A stretch of 64,000 bases of DNA, from positions 25,496,684 to 25,560,683 of the forward strand of contig CAIIXF020000012.1 of NCBI GenBank assembly GCA_903813345.2, written 5' to 3'. The notes below the pieces were generated by a model, which saw only the letters and a program-made list of their open reading frames with translations, did no database searches and was not told where the DNA came from. Below, one piece after another: positions 35,426 to 47,325 of the stretch; position 1 is the stretch's first letter; every line of letters starts with the position of its first letter. The position numbers and the translations under genes are program-made. This stretch comes from Owenia fusiformis (Eukaryota > Annelida > Polychaeta > Sabellida > Oweniidae).

Positions 35426-37144
35426 TTCAGCCACACATTTTTCCATAATAATACTGAAATAACAAATAAACTTGACATTGCCAATCAGTTCAATTCTTTT
35501 TTTTCAAAGGTAGGTGAGAGCCTAGCAGCACAAATTCCCCCTTCTAACAAAAGTCCTTTAGACTATATGCGTAATATTGGAAGACAGGCGTCGACTTTAT
35601 TTTTGAATCCCATCGATTCCAAAGAATTAGACATGGAAATATCAAAATTGAAAAACTCTGCGGCCGGTTTTGACGATTTCAAACCTTCCATAATTAAGCA
35701 TTGTGGTAAGGCATTCCAAGTACCATTATTACACATTTTTAACTTATCTCTATCAAATGGTATTTTTCCTGACAAATTAAAGATTGCAAAGATCATACCA
35801 ATTCATAAAAAGGAAGACAGACAACTTTTTACTAATTATCGACCTATATCGATTTTACCAGTTTTTTCCAAACTTCTTGAGAAATTAATGCACCATCGAC
35901 TGACTTCTTTTCTGAACAAAATAGAAATCATGTATCTTTATCAATTTGGCTTTCGGGAAAAAAAATCGACATTTATGGCAGTTCTTACATTTGTTGAAAA
36001 AATCAGAAATTCTATAGACAAAGGTGAACTCTCTATTGGGGTATTTCTTGACTTTTCAAAAGCTTTTGATACTATTGACCACAATATTCTTTTTCAAAAA
36101 CTTGAATTTTATGGGATTCGTGGTATAGCACTGGGATTGGTAAAAAGTTACTTTTCTAACAGAATTCAAAAAACCTGTTATATAGACACTATTTCAGATC
36201 CCGAGATAATTACATGTGGAATTCCTCAAGGTTCTGTGTTAGGTCCCTTGTTTTTTATCATATACATAAATGACATTTACTTATCTTCTCCACGATTATT
36301 TTTTGTGCTATTTGCAGATGACACCAATTTGTTAATACAAGGAAAAAATCTTAATGAAATTACTAACGCTTTGAATGCTGAACTGAAACTAATCGAGGAA
36401 TGGATAGCCACAAACAAACTTTCGTTAAATGCCAAGAAAACTAAATATATAATATTTTCTTCAAGACAAAAGCAATATAATAAAAATGATATAATTGTCA
36501 CGATGAATGATAAAGTGCTTGAGCAAGTGTCACATATAAACTTTTTGGGAATTATAATTGATCAAAATCTTACGTGGAGAAATCACATCACATCAGTAAA
36601 CATGAAAATTTCAAGAACTATTGGTATTTTATACAAAGTGAAACATTTATTAAACGCTAAAAGCTTACTTAGTATATATTACTCACTAATCTATTCATAT
36701 CTTATTTATGGAAATATAATTTGGGGTGAAGCAGGCTGCACATTACTTAATACTCTTCATCTCTCACAGAAAAAATGTGTAAGGATTGCAACAAATAGCG
36801 ACTACAGAGCCCACTCTTTACCTCTTTTTCAAAATTTAAGAATCTTGAACATATTTGAGATAAATAAGCAACAAAGATATTTATTCATGTTTAAATGGAT
36901 CAATGACAAGGACAATTACAAGCAAATATTTCTTAATTTCTTCCTAACAGTTGAAAACAGACACAATTATAATACAAGAAACAAGAAAACTTTTGACAAA
37001 CCTAAAATCCGTACAAACTATGGAAAATCAATGTTATCATATTCTATACCTGATATTTGGAACCAACTACCCCCACATTTTAAATCCATCAGAAGCATCA
37101 TCCTCATGAAAAAACAGATTAAAAAATATTTGCTACAACTTTAA
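35417..37144 (+). pseudogene. LINE reverse transcriptase (CR1/L2-type)
   Basis: The 575-codon frame opens at a TTG, not ATG, because it is the downstream half of a longer protein. It contains IANQFNSFFSKVGESLA, NYRPISILPVFSKLLEKL, YQFGFREKKST, FLDFSKAFDTIDH (residues 210-222, catalytic Asp 212), CGIPQGSVLGPLFF and LFADD (FADD at residues 299-302). The C-terminus NYGKSMLSYSIPDIWNQLP followed by IKKYLLQL is typical of this group. This half is uninterrupted for 1.7 kb, so decay is recent or mild, but without a joined endonuclease and ORF1 it is not autonomous. Confidence 0.92.
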
Positions 37145-37344
37145 TTTTTTTAGGGGCAATTTGATGGCACAATTTGTATTTTTTTTATTGAGGGCATGCA
37201 ATGGCAGATCCCCGCCATTTCAACATACTTTGTATTTAATTTACTCCATCTTGGGAATATACACAAACCTTTGTGTCACCCACTCATTGTATACTATATT
37301 GTATGTGTGTTTATGAAATAAACAAATTGAAATTGAAATTGAAA

Positions 37345-38090
37345 ATTGAGTATCTAATTTGTCATTCAAGTCTGATTTACTTTGGGCCATGTACGGAATG
37401 TCAACTTTCGGACCAGCTGTACATCGCACTGGTAGCAGCGGCTAATTTGATATATTGTGAGACGTTTATGTATATATTTTTACGTTTGCCAAAGGAGGGA
37501 TGTATCGATTGACTTCTCTGTTAGGGGGATATATAATATCCAATTCGTCTTAAATCGCTTATGCAATTTACGCTCTTGACGAAATGTCAGTTTTCCGACC
37601 AGTCGTACATCACACTTTTATAGGCCAGTCCTTTGCAATTTTGTGAGACGTTTATGTATATATTTTTGAGTATGCTCTGTAATGGATTTAATGAATGATG
37701 TTCCCGTTCGTGATATATTTTATATCTAATTCGTCTTAAATTCATGAAGCAGTTTGTGCTCTGGAGGAAATGTCAATTTTCGGACCAGTCTTACGTAACG
37801 CTGGTGGCAGCATGATATCTGTTATTTATTGAGATGTTTCAGGATACATTTTTAAATTTGCCTTACCGAGGACTTGTTGATTGGTCAATATGTTCGTGAG
37901 ATATTGAGTATCTAATTTGTCATACAAGTCTGATTTACTTTGGGCTATGTACGGAATGTCAATTTTTGGACCAGCTGTACATCGCACTGGTAGCAGCGAC
38001 TAGTTTGATATATTGTGAGACGTTTATGTATATATTTTTACGTTTGCCAAAGGAGGGATGTATCAATTGACTTCTCTGTTAGGGGGATAT
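37345..38090 (-). repeat. Satellite array (part 2)
   Basis: About 1.3 higher-order units between the LINE and the 12-kb element. Its variants match 56717-57460 closely, for example CAACTTTCGGACC, GCGGCTAATTTG and ATGAAGCAGTTTG, which places it as the end of the duplicated array segment. It stops cleanly at GGGGGATAT. Confidence 0.93.
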
Positions 38091-39024
38091 AAGTCGTGAC
38101 CATTTAAAAAGAGAATGAACCGTTTAGTCCCTTTTTGTAAACCCAAAAACGTAAAAACAGCAGTGCATTTCATGTATTTCAACCGTCAATGTTTTATTAT
38201 CATATTAGATTTACAATATTTATACAAAGTATATGAATATTTCATCAAACCAGATAAAGGTAAAATCATTTTATCAATACATATTCATGTTAATGTCTAG
38301 TAAAATTGTGTTTCTTCTTATCGTATAGAATTTTCTATGTAACTTCAAACTATATTTTCAAATACACTATCCTCAGATAGAAATTTCTATACAAAAGACT
38401 CCGTTGACTTTTCGTATAGAAATTTCTATGCGGATGGGGCTGGAAATAGTAATTTTGTTATTGATGAACATTTGGTTATCGGTATAGAAATTTCTCTACC
38501 GATTAAGCAGAAGATTTAAAACTGAATACCTCTATAGAAATTTCTATGTGAAGGCCGTCGGAAAATACTAATTCTGTTACCAGAAAAACATTTCTCCCCG
38601 TATAGAAATTTCTATGCCTTTCTAATTAAAACAAGTGTTCGTATAGAAACTTCTATACAGGTGTAAATATAAATTTTGGTTGCCGGTGTGAAAGAAATGA
38701 TGGTCCCCGGGGATTATGGTCCCCTTTCTTAACGGCCCTTACTGGCCCTGATTGCGTTTAAGATAATGAGGGAAAGAGTTGTATTGAGGTCACCATATAA
38801 ATCAATGGAGAGTAGGACCATAATTTGATAGGACCTCCTACCCTTTTACACCGGTATAGAAATTTCTATAGGGAAAAGATCGATAAATAAAAATGCTGTA
38901 TAGAAATTTCTATGCGGCGCAGAAAAATAATTTTGCTTGATGGCCAGTATAGAAAGTTCTATATGGTCAAAAATGCATGTATATATATAAAAATCCTGTA
39001 TAGAAATTTCTATGCGGGTGTAGT
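38091..39024 (+). repeat. Left TIR of the 12-kb element with 11 palindromes
   Basis: After ~230 bp of plain sequence, variants of GTATAGAAATTTCTATAC start at about 38323, 38376, 38413, 38480, 38533, 38600, 38641, 38853, 38896, 38947 and 38998, mostly 40-65 bp apart. Spacers match those of the right end, for example GTGAAGGCCGTCGGAAAAT and TATATGGTCAAAAAT. Homology ends at GCGGGTGTAGT. A ~172-bp segment at 38683-38854 is present only in this arm. Confidence 0.93.
38683..38854. mobile_element. Small insertion in the left TIR only
   Basis: The segment is absent from the matching right TIR. Its ends, CCGGTGTGAAAG and CTTTTACACCGG, are near-perfect complements, and GGTCCCC motifs recur inside. 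It was probably added after the 12-kb element formed. Too short to assign. Confidence 0.5.
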
Positions 39025-41412
39025 ACATTTTAATTCACTTATTCATTTAAATATATGATAAATGTGGTATCAACCACACATGCACAAAAACGTATGCAAC
39101 ATGTTTACTTCATAATTTTCCTCACAATGTTTTTTGTTCACGGTGACGGCTCCTGGTGAACAATATGGACGTTGGAATGTGTGCTCTTTTCGGCTATGCC
39201 AGAGTAACTGTCTATCAGTAATCTTTAATATTCATTATGAACCGCCATTACTACGTCCCGTCGTTATGACGTCACACATTGCACGTATTACCAGGGATTT
39301 TGTTCGCGAATATACCCCGGGTGAAATGTTGACTTTGTTTACAGTTTATAGAAGGCGTGAATACAGTCATGTTCGAATGAATTATATAACCACGCACCCT
39401 CTGCATATATCTTTACATAATTGATGGCAGCTTCTTGTTAGAAAGAGATCTGAGTTTTAAATGACTCTGCCTGTTTACAGCACACAATAGGTATCAGGTA
39501 TGAAGTACAAGACTTGTAGGATAAATCCAGTGGTTACTCGAGTCTCTTGCCAATTCTTGGAATGTCATGGAATAGGGCAACACAATAGTTCACTTAATTA
39601 TTCACACAGATAAATATTGTCGGCCCTGTTTACCTGTCTATATTACGCAACGGTTGGTCTACTCAAGTGGCGAATGAGGCTGCAATGACTCCATCTCTTT
39701 TTATCTCGTTTCTGCCTGGAAGCAAAGTCAATTCTTCTCTAGTAGAATTACATAGCTAAAAGCCTTAAGGTAGGCAATAAGGTCAGTTTCATCATTCAGA
39801 CATTATTAAAAGGTGGACAAAGCGAATGGCATTCTCTAAATCAAAAATCATTCGATTGGGGTAGGAAAAGCGAATAAGTTTCTTTCAATCGAGCATCATT
39901 TGATACCAAGATGGTTCCATTAGCCCATCCATAAAGTATCAAGCTTGGTCTTAAAAATTCTTTAAATACATGATTGATGTTAATACTTTTGTATTTGTTT
40001 GAACCATGGGCTTTCAACTAATTGAAAGCCCATGTTTGAACATAACTCACTGCTTGCGTATGCGACACATTAATTTTGCTTTTTTATCAAAAGATAAATT
40101 CTCAATAAAATGATATAGGTTTAGTTTTTGTATTTTGTATTTTGATGAAAGTCCTAAAATGTGGTCTCGTACTCTCATACTTGGTTATACCATATACAGA
40201 GTAGGTAGTATTCGATACGGTATTTAGTTCTGGAGATGATACCAAGCATTTAAAACATGTGTGGTCATATGAAAGATATGCATCTAATATGAATGAATTT
40301 TCCCTTCTTGATAAATCTTGAAGGAGTTCTGTGAATCAACCACAAAAATCATTTATTAAATCATATATTGCATTTGAGGTTCATCCTACAATGAAATTAT
40401 TTTGTTGAAATTATTTTGATTCTTTTATTTCCTTTTTCTTTTCACCATAATTTGATTATCAATGTTAAATGTATTTGTAAGGGCTGACCCTTAAGACAAA
40501 TCTATAAATAAGTATATTGCATGTGATGACACCATTGAACTTGTTAATCATACAATCTACATACTGTGTAATATTTGGAAAATTACCACACTTGAGGATT
40601 GATTTAACACAATAAATTTATAATATCTGAATTGAAGTATTCATTTTAATCATGGAAAACTTTCTCCATGAGAAAGCTTTATATTTATCTACTATGAAAA
40701 CTGTACATACAAAATATTAACAAAACATGACAAATTAGATGATATACTTTAAAATGACAATTTCACTAATCTACCATTCTATTTTACTATTATCTTACTG
40801 GTTTCATTTTTTCTAATAGTGTCAATCTTTAGTTTCATCCTTTTGTGTCAAAAAATATATTTGAATTCAAAATCGTTTCTGCTCATAGGCATTTCAAGGG
40901 TCAACATCATTCGCAAAGCCGTCGCTGATTGTAATGTTGTATTTTTAAATGTATGTGTCTCTTTTTCTGAACCACTTTCCTGCGTTTGTGAGTTCATTTC
41001 TCTTTCGTTCCCGAAACAATTGTTATAATTTTCCAACATAAAATAGATCAGTATACATGTATATATATATGCTTGCAATCGATGGGATTTATATTATCAC
41101 TGCTTATTAAATGTGTTTGACAACTGACAACAAAATCATTCAAAATTAGTTGAGAATGTTTCGAACAAAAAGTCCCTTCAGAAGAAGTTTTCCATATCAA
41201 ATATTGATATCATTGTGTACGACTACAACAAGTGGCTTTATCTGGGTCTTTAAAATCCTATTAACATATGGAGTGGGATTACAAGATATAGCATTTCAAA
41301 CTGTGAAATTAACACCACCTCGTAACTGTCTCAGATGTATCAATGCAAATTGCTTATGTTATCCGCTTGTACTTATGACATATCACATCAGGTTCAAATT
41401 CAAAAATTGGTG
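39025..41412. other. Interior of the 12-kb element, left part, nothing recognised
   Basis: AT-rich, no domain or transposase seen. A 96-codon frame at 39134-39424 starts at TTG and has no recognisable motif. A perfect hairpin CATGGGCTTTCA / TGAAAGCCCATG lies at about 40005-40034. Remaining short frames look random. Confidence 0.4.
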
Positions 41413-41414
41413 TA

Positions 41415-41805
41415 CGAGGATTGATCCAAAAGGTCTCAACCGTTTGCTCTAAAATCTTTATCTTTGACGAATAATATACATATTTTGCCTTAATCGCCCC
41501 CTGCATTGTAGCTTCATTTTGTGTATAGATAAACCATGAATTCAAAATTCAACATATGCATCTAGTTACCATAGCAATACAACAACAGGGTATATGGAGC
41601 TGGAATGAATTAAACCGTATTGGTAATTTCAGCAACTGAAGCGCTATTTCATTTTCAGAAAACTATGTTACTGATCAAATGTATTGCTTATTTTACGCAG
41701 AATGAAACTACTACATATGGGGTGGATGAGATAAGATATGAAAAATACTCTTGAAGTATTAAGATTTTTAGAGCACACGATGCAAAACTTTTGGATCGAC
41801 CCTTG
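41415..41805. mobile_element. 391-bp mariner-type MITE
   Basis: The ends CGAGGATTGATCCAAAAGG and CTTTTGGATCGACCCTTG are inverted repeats of the same terminal family as the 24101-25183 element, flanked by TA (41413-41414, 41806-41807). Similarity continues inward through TTTGCTCTAAAATCTT and its counterpart. No transposase remnant. It is nested inside the 12-kb element. Confidence 0.88.
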
Positions 41806-42176
41806 TAAGCTATATTTTCTGAAGAAGCAACTTTAGGCATATGTGAAGGAGATACACGCGTGAACGGTTTTATAATTATTCAATTTCACTGAGGTACCCA
41901 TTCATCTTTAAATTATTACGAACTGTCTGGAGTACCTTAAAATTTAAGGCTCTTTAGCCAAATTGCTAAAGAGCCTTAAAATTTAAGGCTCTTTAGCATT
42001 TTGGCTAGAGAGCCTTTGTGTTTATAATCCGTGTTTATATTGTTTTTTATTGAAGTTTTCGTCATCTAAACAATAAAATGATAAAACAACACTCTCGAAA
42101 GTTTTTCAACCCAGAATGCCACTTAAAAAATTTCACACATGTTCATCAGTAAAGATTTTATCCAATCACGGAAAAA

Positions 42177-42247
42177 CACTCTGGTATAGTGGTTAGGATG
42201 CTCGCTTCTCACTTCTGCTGCGTGGGTTCGAATCCCCGCCGAAGCAC
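42177..42247 (+). tRNA. tRNA-Glu(CTC)-like sequence, probably pseudogene or SINE head
   Basis: TGGTATAGTGG fits the pol III A box and GGTTCGAATCC fits the B box exactly. Aligned to animal tRNA-Glu, the anticodon position reads CTC (CGCTTCTCACTTCTG). A run of seven T follows directly, like a pol III terminator. However, the acceptor ends do not pair and the T stem keeps only three pairs, so a functional tRNA is unlikely. No A-rich or LINE-like tail follows. Confidence 0.55.
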
Positions 42248-42578
42248 TTTTTTTATGAATAACAAGCCGGAAGTTTGTTCTCTGAGGTCCGGAAATTATG
42301 TACACATTTTTGCTAGAATTCCTGGGCTTGCACCATCGCTCAATCATCAATGTTTAATGAATTTAATCACTTGTATTGGCTTTGCTATAGTCACAAGCTT
42401 TGAGAATACAGGGAATCCCATTTTAAGATGGCAAAAAGTATGATGCAGACCTGGGGATGAAAAGGGATCTTGTTTCTTCTAGATATAGCACATCTTGACA
42501 CAGTTTATCGTGAATGCAGGGACATCAGCCCAGGGATATCACAGAATATACTTCCAAATCTATTGCCCATTAGATCTC

Positions 42579-43200
42579 AATGCTGTTTTTTAGAGTTTTT
42601 CACGTGACGAGATATTTTTGCATAATATTTTGCAAAAACGTCTTCCTCACAAGTGAGAATTTAAGCACATGAGAGAGCACATATTTGCTAAACAGACGTT
42701 GCGATTTACATGTATAGTGGATAAAATGGTAAAAATAACATTTTTCTGGCTATATACGTGATTGCCTGGTCTTACACCTTCTCTGGTGAACCAGAGACAT
42801 ATATTTTCGATACATACATGTACATGAAGGTCCGTTCAAAATCGATGTTTGAACCTTTAAAAAGTCAAATTTAGACTGAGGATTGAAAAGGATCTAAGAA
42901 CTTTTATTTCTCTCGGTAGATCGGAAGTAATTTATGAGTCGAGCAAAAAGTGATAATGCTGATTTCAATGCTGTTTTTAGGATTTTCCAGCTGACACGAT
43001 ATTTTTTCAAAACTTTTGCCTGGTCTTACACCTTCGCTGGTGAACCTTTTTTCGATATATGCATAAAGGTCCATTCAAAGTCATCGTTTGAACCTTTAAA
43101 AAGCCAAATTTAGACTGAGGATTGAAAAGGTTTTAGAACATTTATTTTTCCCGGTAGACCGGAAGTAAATTTATGAGTCGAGTAAAAAATGATAATGTTC
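42579..43200 (+). repeat. Two-copy tandem duplication
   Basis: The unit starting CAATGCTGTTTTT at 42579 is repeated from 42966. Both copies contain CCTGGTCTTACACCTTC, GGTGAACC, GTTTGAACCTTTAAAAAG, AATTTAGACTGAGGATTGAA and CCGGAAGTAA. The first copy is longer (387 bp against about 235). Non-coding. Confidence 0.8.
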
Positions 43201-44748
43201 TGTTTATGAAGTGGGGAAGTCAAAACAGTACTAATAGAAGTCATAGTAAGCATTCAAAGATTATCCAAAACCATTTAAAATTAAATCGACGGCAAAATTG
43301 AATTGACTGAAATCTTTATATGTTTTCTTCTTCATCTTCTTTACGGACCTCAGAAGACACTTCCGGTTTAATAATCAGTGATTTTATTGATCAAAAAATA
43401 TTTCTTTTTGAATTTGTCCGATATCTGCTAGTATGGTATGTATATTTGTGCTGATTTGTTAAATTACAAAATAGGTTGGGTATAGAATACATGTATGTCA
43501 AAGTCGTTTGATCTTGTCCCAGAAGCAATATTTCGTCATTTCTGTCGCCTGGAATTCCTTTAAGGCTCTCTAGCAGAATTGGCTATCAAAATGCTAAAGA
43601 GCCTTTAAATTTAAGGCTCTTTAGCCGAAATGCTAAAGAACCTTAAAATTTAAGGCTCTTTAGCATTTTGGCTAGAGAGCCTTAAATTTTAAGGCTCTCC
43701 AGGCGCGGCCAAATTATTATTGTATGATGTTATTCCCAGATGCCACACGTGTGAATTAGGAATACGCCTTCTTATTTTTAGCTCAAGTTAGAATGGGAAT
43801 ATCACAATAATATTATTCTTAAAGATATGTGCAACTATTTAAATAAGTTTAACTTACAAGTATATCTTCCACCAGAATCAATTCATCATATTGTTAGCAA
43901 AACAACGAACTTGCTTCTTGTATAACTCTTCAAATAACTTGCCAACGTGCTTCAAAATACACGCTGTACTGGATCGCTACATACGTGGCTAGAAAACAAA
44001 AATATACATTATGTATCAGTCCCAAGCGTACATGCATAGCATAAGGTATCCTTAATGTGTTTATGGTGTGTCTTATTTGATCAATTTCGACATCATAATT
44101 CTACTTAAATCGTACCTTTAAGTTTCGCGTTTCCTTCTAAACGTTTTCTTTGTATGTTCTCGTGATTCCCAATCGAGTAAATATGGTCTCCTCCCTTGCG
44201 TATACGGTAGCATTTTACCACTTTGAAACGATGAATCAGGTCTCAGGTATATAATGCTCACTATATTATAAGTCTGGTTCAAATTTTGAGAGTGTTGGCA
44301 TGTTTAGTTGATTTAACAATGTTTAATAACTTCATTTAAGAGGTAACCAAGAACTCCAATAAAAAAATATTCATCAGTCATATTTCTATCTCCAAACATG
44401 ATGAAAGAATTGCCTTTGACAAATTAAAAAATTGAAAATTTGAAAAATTTGCCTGTTGTGTTATCTGATTTTATCGGAAATAAATTGGCTGGATCGAATT
44501 GAGATATCAGGCCCATAGCTTCGGTCATACATCCTTTCAAAATCATGCAGTACCCCCTGTTCTGAGCACTTGTGAATGTTACATGTGAAGCGATCTGGAA
44601 CCCTTTCCTTGATGTCTGATTTAAATCTGTAGAAGTGTATATTGTGCCAATGCGCTTCTCTATTTATTTCAATTGACCTCACCACTTTAATCCACAAGAT
44701 AAAACATGTACTCGTATATAAGTTGCTCAGTTTTTGTCGTGACTGTAT

Positions 44749-45009
44749 CACGCGGTCTATCTTCGACCGTTAATTTGAAAATCAAGGATTGCGAGTCTCA
44801 TACTGCACCGTTTTTCTTCAAACCTTTACCATTAAAAGCAGAACAAAATTGCCTTTCTGTCGGTGCATTACTTTATTGTAAAGAGTCCCTCGTTCTAGCA
44901 GCGTTTTGGTCCCCAGCTGTTAGAAGGCCTTCTTACAACTGGGGACCAATTTTTAAACATCCGGTAGGTCAAAAATTCAAATTAACGGTCGAAGTTAGGA
45001 CCGCGTGTG
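44749..45009. mobile_element. ~260-bp TIR element (MITE)
   Basis: The ends CACGCGGTCTATCTTCGACC and the complement of CACGCGGTCCTAACTTCGAC form ~30-bp inverted repeats running to GTTAATTTGAA. TGTAT lies on both sides, a possible 5-bp duplication. A central palindrome, GGTCCCCAGCTGTTAGAAGG with its complement, spans 44909-44948. A 116-codon frame here is a by-product of the element. Confidence 0.75.
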
Positions 45010-46910
45010 TATCTTATTTGATCATTGAGATATTCGGTTTGATTTTAATGGATTAAGAATGACAAGTGTATTCAGGTAGATTTCATAACAAAAGATACAC
45101 TTACGCATTGCAACACCATGTACGGTTTAACTATTGCGTATACCTAATATTTTAAGTCCTCTATAATATGTAGTTTATTTTTAGTTTTGAGATCATCGTT
45201 ACAATATTCTTGCCATTGTTATTTAACTATTTTCTATATGCTGTACCACTGCCAATCAACATTGGAATGACGAATAATATTGTGAGTAATGATATAAAGT
45301 TTCCAGCTGTTTATAATATAATGTTTTTGTATAAAAGAGTATTGGACACAGGCACGAAAACACGAGTTTATTGAGGGGGAAGCCAGCTTTTGGCAATGTC
45401 ATGGGGTTTGCTCTACTTTGATAAAAATCGTACGAAAAAGTCTAGACCCCTATACTCCAAATGTTTAGTTGCTTGAAAATTAAGAGGCCGATTAATGACA
45501 AAGCAGGCCATTATTAGCCCAAATGGCCCACTTCTCGTGACCCTTAAAATATTTTAGGCCTGCACTTTTTTATCGTCCTTTATTGACTTGTTGAGGTATT
45601 GATCCGAGAAGGATGACTCTTGACTAAATTATCTTTTTTTACCCTGACATACAGACATATGAATGATCTTACCGTGGCATATACACAAGGATTTAATGTA
45701 AAGGTCTCAGGGGCTTACAATGCATGTGTATGAAGTCAACTGATAAAACCATTGAATCTCCCAAATTACATTAAATCATGCCTTAAGGCAGATATTTGTA
45801 CATTTATACATTTAATACATTTTTAGGTTGAGTGAATCCGGAAAGATAAAGGGAGGAGCTCCTTATACATAAATCATACAATATTGAAATGTGCTTTTCT
45901 ATCTTGTGGGCTATTGTGTCAATTTCAATCTGAAGAGATGCGTAACATTGTATGTTAACAAACCGCAAGCCTGAGTTTACCAAACAGACTCCTACTTGAC
46001 CAGTTGACCGATCATTGTAATTTGTAATACTGTGTATAACGTCCACAGGTCAGCAGTTAGTTCAAGTTTATATCCTGAATATGCAGTAATTATAACCAAC
46101 TTGGAATTTAAGAACAACAAACGTAATGTACTATCAAAGCATTTTAATCGTTGCACAATAAGCGATTTGCATAAAATGGCGTAAGAATTCAAAATACCAG
46201 TGCCCATTACGAGTTGTCATTTAGAGTCAAATGCGAATGTGAAACGAAAGGTGAGATATATCACTGCGATTAATCATGTTAATTGTCGGTTGCTGTTTGG
46301 GGGATTGACTGGTCGACCGGTGTAAACTCAAACCATGATCTTTTAAGAAGTGAAGTCAAACGAATGCAAAGGGTACATACGAGGTAGGTTTTTAATAAAA
46401 ACACATAATACAATAATAAGCTGGGTTATGATATACATGTATTTTATAACAGATTTTATAAAAATGTATTTTAAAACGAAACAGTACATCATTCTGTCCT
46501 CGCAATGGAAATCCTGAACTTTTTATACATTATTTTATAGCTTCCATTCATTAATGTTTCAGTCAAAAGATATCTTCGATGAAAACACAAACGCTCATCT
46601 TGGAATATCTAAATACCACGCCAGAGGGTACACACATGGTACTCTCGATTACATATCAAGAAGACAAATATTGTTTGATTATTGGGCGAGGAATATGACA
46701 CAACAGAGGAAAATGAAAACTTCCTTCTAACACTTATAACAGACTACGATACCTGGAATTGTTCAGATCATATGGCGATTGCATTCTGATACTCATAGCA
46801 TCTTTCGGTTTCACCTTTCTCAGGGCTGAGAACAAATGAGATGCCATGGGTTATCATCATGATCCTGTCATGATGGGCGATTGTGGAACGTTTATATCTA
46901 CATGTACAGA
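45010..46910. other. Interior of the 12-kb element, right-centre, nothing recognised
   Basis: AT-rich DNA without domains. At about 46743-46915 the sequence is related to 48236-48322 (shared AATTGTTCAGATCATATG and GTTTATATCTACATGTACAG), with ~100 extra bp here. All frames are short and unrelated to known families as far as I can see. Confidence 0.4.
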
Positions 46911-46913
46911 ATA

Positions 46914-47325
46914 CGAGGGTTGTCCCATAAGTCCTGAAATGTTTGCTCTAACATCTTAAAATGATATACAGAGAACTATTTTGGACGACGTTCGAAGGAC
47001 GAGAAAATGGATGATACAAAAGCTCAAAAAGTAAACTCGTAAATTAAAATCTAAAAGTAAGATCATGACATCTCTAATGGCAATAGTAAAACTAAAATAG
47101 AGCGTGTAGGCCATGCAAGTCATCTCGCAACATTTAAATTCTCGAAATCGCTGTTCCCTCTTCAAAAGAGGAGACGCGAAAATCTTTCCTTATAAGGTCA
47201 AAATATTTCCCATGATGCAGTTCGAGGAGGAACAAATTTATACTTCCTTGTTTTCCCTCATAGGTTTAACATGGGGATTTTAACACCTATTTTTCAAACG
47301 ATATATTCGTTCATATTCCCGTACG
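46914..47325 (-). mobile_element. Possible decayed mariner-type element
   Basis: CGAGGGTTGTCCCATAAGTC after TA at 46912 resembles the mariner-type ends at 24101 and 41415. The opposite end is unclear; CCCGTACGAGGGTA near 47318 is in the wrong orientation for a TIR. A similar end (CGCGAGTTGTCCCAAAAG) appears at about 48322 in the related segment. Confidence 0.35.

Larger units (their letters stand above)
34439..37344 (+). mobile_element. Degraded CR1/L2-type LINE inserted in the satellite
   Basis: The satellite stops in monomer A (GGGGGATAT at 34438) and resumes in monomer C (ATTGAGTATC at 37345); about 370 bp of satellite expected between these points are missing. The insert holds an endonuclease, then a reverse transcriptase, and ends with about three ATTGAA units instead of poly-A. 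Short-repeat 3' tails and the protein motifs suit the CR1/L2/jockey assemblage; the clade is inferred. No ORF1 is present, so it is 5' truncated. No target duplication was found. Confidence 0.88.
41926..43706. mobile_element. Candidate fold-back element with modular hairpin arms
   Basis: Arms at 41926-42016 and about 43557-43706 are built from the module AAGGCTCTTTAGC and its complement, alternating so that each arm folds on itself and the two arms also pair. Outer edges read CTGGAGTACCTTAAAATTTAAGG on the left and the near-complement of that on the right. Between them lie the tRNA-like sequence and a tandem duplication. No target duplication was found, so independent expansions of one hairpin repeat remain possible. 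Confidence 0.45.

Noticed and set aside
38323-39016. CRISPR-like array from regularly spaced palindromes
   Set aside because: Spacers match between the two TIRs, are irregular in length and AT-rich, and the context is eukaryotic; these are subterminal transposon repeats.
39134-39424. 96-codon frame in the 12-kb element as a possible cargo gene
   Set aside because: It begins at TTG, has no motif or domain I recognise, and sits in AT-rich DNA with many random frames.
42177-42247. Functional tRNA-Glu gene
   Set aside because: Acceptor stem does not pair and the T stem has only three pairs; kept only as tRNA-like.
44706-45056. 116-codon frame, the longest in the 12-kb element
   Set aside because: It runs across a 260-bp inverted-repeat element, including both TIRs and its central palindrome, so it is chance.
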